Of a stretch of DNA of 64,000 nt, positions 60,431 to 64,000 are shown one piece after another (position 1 is the first letter of the stretch; every line of letters begins with the position of its first letter). The stretch lies in NCBI GenBank assembly GCA_022316685.1, contig JAKJHU010000152.1, positions 434,001 to 498,000 of the forward strand. The letters run 5' to 3'. The notes beneath the pieces are model-generated. The model worked only from the letters and a program-made list of their open reading frames with translations, was not told the DNA's origin and did no database searches. The translations under genes and the position numbers were made by a program. Source of the stretch: Progne subis subis. Lineage: Eukaryota; Chordata; Aves; Passeriformes; Hirundinidae.

Positions 60431-62100
60431 ATGGCTTCACAGCAGCCGCCGCTGGAGGGGCCGCGGGTGACCGGGAAGGGACTCTGGGTGGGTTTCCCTG
60501 CGGCTCCCTCGGCGGCAGAACCGAGCGCTCCGGGCCCGGGGCGGCCCCACCGAGACCCGCGGCCCTCCCGCCGCAGCCGCCGCCGCTCCACCGCCCCACG
60601 TTACTTTGAGTGGCAGCTGGCGGCAGCCGCAAGGCCTCGTGGGCCGCGCAGTCCGCCTGCCCGGGCCGTCCCGCTGCGGGAGCCCCACCGGCTGCCGGCG
60701 CTGGGCCGGGCCCCGCGGCAGACCCGGGCCGGGCCGCTCCCCGGGCCCGCGGCGGCGGCAGGAACGGGACGGAGCGGCCTCGGGGCGTCGCCGCCGCGAG
60801 GGCGTAGCCAAATGCTGACTACAACTCCCAGCGTGCCCCGCGGCACCTCCCTCGGGGCTCCGGCCGCCCCATCACTTCTCGTTGGCCGTTCCGCTCGCTG
60901 GCGTCACGAGCCCATGTGGGAACCGCGCGGGGCGATTGGCTGGCGCTCCCCCAGCGGCAGCCAATGGCCGGTGCGAGCGCCGCCGCTGCGGGCAGTGGGG
61001 CCGGTTAAGGTGGAGCGGGCGGAGGGGAGGAGATGGGGAAGCTCCGCCGTGCCCCGCTTCTCCCGGTGGGGCTGCCTCCGGGCACGCCAAGGGCTGGTCC
61101 CGAGGGACTCCGGCCCGCCCGGAGCCCCGGCCCGGCTGTGCACCGGGGCCCGCTGCCCCTGAGGTCCCCGACCCCACAAGCGCTGTCCGGCTGCGCTCGT
61201 TTGTGATGTCCGCCCCCGCGCGCTGCCCCGCCGGTGCCGCGTCCGCCCGCAGCGCTGGGGGTGGCGGCAGCGCTCGGCGTCGCTCCCCGGGGACCGAACC
61301 GCCCCGAGGACCGGGAGAGCTCCGGGTCGCACGCGCGGGTGGGACCGCGCTGGGGAACTCGCGTCCGGCGGGGCCCGGGACGCGCCCGCTGAGCCCCGGG
61401 CCGGGACAGCCGTGCGGGCCGGCGCCTCCCGAGCGGTTCCATTCGGGACCGGAGCGGTGGCTCGGGGACCGACGCCTGTCCCGGGCTTCCCTTGGTATCC
61501 GGCACCGCCGTGCGGGCACGGGGCCGGCGCGGGAGCTCCGGTGCGGCGCTCGCCTCGTCCCGAGCCCCGCGGGAACGCGCCTCCTTAAGCGGGCGCGGGC
61601 GGCCGGGGCGCTCCCCCGCACCGGGGCCGCCCCCGCCCCGCCCCGGCCCCGCCGGGGGCCACCGGAGACCCCGGGACCGCCGCCCGCGCCCCGGCGGAGC
61701 CGCTCGGCCGGAGCCCGGGTCCCCGCCGTGCCGAGGCACCGCCGTGCCCTGCCGGGGGCAGCGCCCCGGGAGCAGGAGGAGCCGGGCCGGGAGCCCGGGT
61801 GCTCAGGATGTTCCCGCAGGGACGGCACCCGGTAAGTGCCGCGGGGGCGGCGGGGCCGAGCCGAGCCGGGCCGGGGAGCCGAGCCGCAGCCTCCAGCCGG
61901 GCTGTCTCTCCGCAGCCCCCGCTGCAGCCCGGGCAGCCCTTCAAGTTCTCGGTGCTGGAAATCTGCGACCGCATCAAGGAGGAATTTCAGTTCCTGCAGG
62001 CGCAGTACCACAGGTGGGGCGGGGGGTGATGGGGGCCGGGGGCCGGGCTGGGCTGCGGGAGCGCCGGGGGCAGAGGTGTGATGGGACAGGGGAGGCTGGA
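60430..62100. promoter_or_regulatory. TLE2: CpG-island promoter region of TLE2
   Basis: GC-rich, CpG-dense sequence extends from about 1.4 kb upstream of the TLE2 ATG into intron 2. It contains a ZNF143-type motif at about 60,818. The length of the island suggests more than one start site, or a divergent non-coding transcript. Confidence 0.7.
60818..60838 (+). promoter_or_regulatory. ZNF143/THAP11-type site upstream of TLE2
   Basis: ACTACAACTCCCAGCGTGCC is a near-consensus ACTACAAnTCCCAGCATGC element, 970-990 bp upstream of the TLE2 start codon. Such sites usually lie within about 100 bp of a start of transcription. An upstream or divergent transcript may therefore begin near here. Confidence 0.6.
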
Positions 62101-63773
62101 GCGCTCGAACGGGGGGGAAAGTGGGGAGGGAGGAGGTGGAGAAAAGGCGCCTGGGGAAGGGAGCGCCTGCTGAGGAAGGGGAGAGGGGTTTGGGCTGAGG
62201 GGCAGCGTGAAAACATCAGCTGGAGCTCCAGGTCTTGAGCGGGGTTCCAGAGGGGAAGATCAGCCGCGTTTTTCCTCTGGCTGAGCCCGGTGTAGGGGCA
62301 GGGAGGAGGCAGAGCTACAGGTGTGTGCACAGCACAGCCGTGGGGTGCGGGTGCCCCAGGGAGGGTGTGTGACACCCTTGCAGCCCCGGGAGCCCGCAGG
62401 GGCAGGCAGGAGATGTGCTGAGCTCGCCGAGGTGCCGGGGATGGGGATGGGGCAGGAGCTGCATGTCGGTGAATGGAAGCCCTTGGCTCCCCTTTGCAGC
62501 CTGAAGCTGGAATGTGAGAAGCTGGTGAGCGAGAAGACAGAGATGCAGAGACATTATGTCATGGTGAGCTGCCCCTGCCGTGTCACCCCGTCCCCCTCGG
62601 GCTGGCAGATCTGGGTGCTGGGGCTCCTCTCAGCCCAAAGGAGCCACTGCCGTGCCCGGTGCTGACCTTGGGGCTGGGGAGATGTGAGGGTGGAAGGAGT
62701 TAATCACCATTTCTAGCAACGCTGGCTCTTTTTGCTGCTGTCTCGGTGCCCAGTGCTGCTTGAACCCTGGAATACTGCCATAGGTTTTGTCTCTTTTTTG
62801 AGGAGGGTTGGTTTGTTGGGGTTTTTTTGCATTTTTCTATTTGGCCTTTTAAGAGAGCTCCCCACTTCTCCCTCTCTCTCTCTCCCAAGGGGTGGGCATT
62901 TAAGAACGGATGCTCCAAGGCTCGTGGTTTGGGTGGAAGGGGAAGGAGCAGGGCAGGAGCCTCCACAGTTGCCAGTGAGGGGTTAACAGGTGCCAAGACA
63001 GACTGACCTGGGCACCAGGCAGAGCCTGCCAGGAGCGGGGGAGCTGCTGGGAGGAAGGAAAGAGGATGGAGACAGCAGAGCATCTCCTTCAGCATCTGAC
63101 CTTGCTGTCCCCTCTGGGGAAAGGGGGAACCCAGGTGACAAAAGGATGTGAACTTGGGCAAGCCCCGTCCTGGGGTGCATCCAGCCCTGTCTGTGAGCCC
63201 GGGGTGTTGATACTGCAGGGCACCTTCCTCTCACCCATCAGCTGGGATCCCTCCCCACATCCTGGGAGCTCAGGGATTTCCAGAAGTGGATTGCTACCTT
63301 TGGAATAGGCTTTGCTGGAGGAAAGCAGGTCCTCTCGCCCACTTTTCTGCCCAGGTGTGGGGGATTGGGGTCAGCACCCCTGGCAGAGTCACTGGTGGCT
63401 GCTGAAGGGTGTAACCTGTTGTCATCTTTGCTGTGCACAGGCTGAGGGGGTGGGCAGCGGTGCCAGGGCATGAAAATGGGGTTCCAAGTGGGGTGGGATG
63501 AGCCAGGACAGGATCTGGCGGGGGACAGCAGGACTGGCTTGCCCTGGCTTAAACCAGTGCAGAAACTGCAGGTGTTAACAGCCTGTGGCTGCTCCTACCT
63601 TATCCCAAGCCCCTGGCACAGCATCCCAGCCATTCCTCGTGGGCTGGAGGCAGCCAGACCCCGGGCTGGTCCTGGGCCTGTTGCTCTGGACAGCTCCAAA
63701 GCAGGCTGTGTTTTGGTTTTCCTCTCAGTACTACGAGATGTCCTACGGCCTGAACATTGAAATGCACAAGCAG
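61808..63773 (+). CDS. TLE2: TLE2 (Groucho-family corepressor), first four coding exons, runs off the right edge
   Basis: Full-length TLE proteins are nuclear corepressors with Q, GP, CcN, SP and WD40 parts. They are recruited by Hes/Runx/TCF factors. Only the N-terminal Q-domain part is in the window. Exons: 61808-61831, 61916-62013, 62500-62563, 63729-63773, in frame, with GT/AG borders. The start [19 protein letters not shown], followed by [18 protein letters not shown], matches TLE2 rather than TLE1, 3 or 4. Then [20 protein letters not shown] and [15 protein letters not shown] follow. Exons 2-4 have exactly the lengths of TLE5 exons 2-4 (98, 64, 45), reflecting their paralogy. The WD40 domain lies beyond base 64,000. 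Confidence 0.95.
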
Positions 63774-64000
63774 GTAAGTGCACTGGGGGCCGGGCCAGCA
63801 GCAGGGGAGGTTGGAGACTTAGTTGGGAAACGATCTCCCTTGAGCCTGGGTAGCTCTAATGGCATGGGGGATGTGACACAGCTCTGTTCGAGGGACTGGC
63901 TTGCAAAGGGATCCAGCAGTTGTCAGGATGTGTTATTGAGTTCCCCATCCCAAAGAAGAACCACTCAGAGCCCTGCTGTGAGCCGTGGTGCCTCCCTGCA

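Overview
The window is vertebrate nuclear DNA, most likely from a songbird (passerine). Reasons: multi-exon genes with conserved intron phases, CR1 retroposon fragments, a tRNA-Ile-derived SINE with a CR1-like tail of the kind described in songbirds, and GC-rich, CpG-dense promoters. The gene order TLE2-TLE5-GNA11-(...)-S1PR4-NCLN matches the block on human 19p13.3 and, as I recall, chicken microchromosome 28. Exons were built by hand from splice sites, reading phase and known family structure. Six of the seven genes are recognised by close similarity to conserved vertebrate proteins, or by unmistakable family motifs.

Layout. (1) 1-5,190: 5' half of NCLN (minus strand, exons 1-6; the rest lies left of base 1), with a SINE in intron 1 and a CpG-rich promoter. 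(2) 5,190-5,810: a large GGGAT pentanucleotide array and a poly(A) tract. (3) 5,850-7,860: S1PR4, one coding exon, minus strand. (4) 8,140-12,860: intergenic, dominated by a 1.24 kb minisatellite of 28-29 bp units. (5) 12,868-20,677: two tandem plus-strand genes of the granule serine protease (granzyme/chymase/cathepsin G/azurocidin) type. The first has an intact catalytic triad, a trypsin-like S1 pocket, and no Cys191-Cys220 disulfide. The second is an open but catalytically dead homologue: His57 to Gln, Asp194 to Arg, Ser195 to Ala, the IVGG N-terminus lost and the AGWG segment deleted. An LTR-like element lies in its first intron. (6) About 24,165-39,050: GNA11 (minus, 7 coding exons, 359 aa) with a long 3' UTR. 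(7) 39,050-46,700: intergenic, with a CR1 copy and long A tracts. (8) 47,151-55,762: TLE5/AES (plus, 7 exons, 197 aa). (9) 61,808 to the end: first four coding exons of TLE2 (plus), continuing past the window.

How the genes relate. TLE5 and TLE2 are Groucho-family paralogues in tandem, with matching exon sizes at the 5' end: TLE5 is the short Q-domain form that modulates full-length TLE corepressors. GNA11 and S1PR4 are both G-protein signalling genes. S1PR4 and the granule proteases both suggest blood or immune-cell expression (inference). The most unusual content is the active-protease plus dead-protease pair, sitting where mammals carry GNA15.

Limits: no database search was possible. Transcript ends, UTRs and expression are inferred from sequence signals only.
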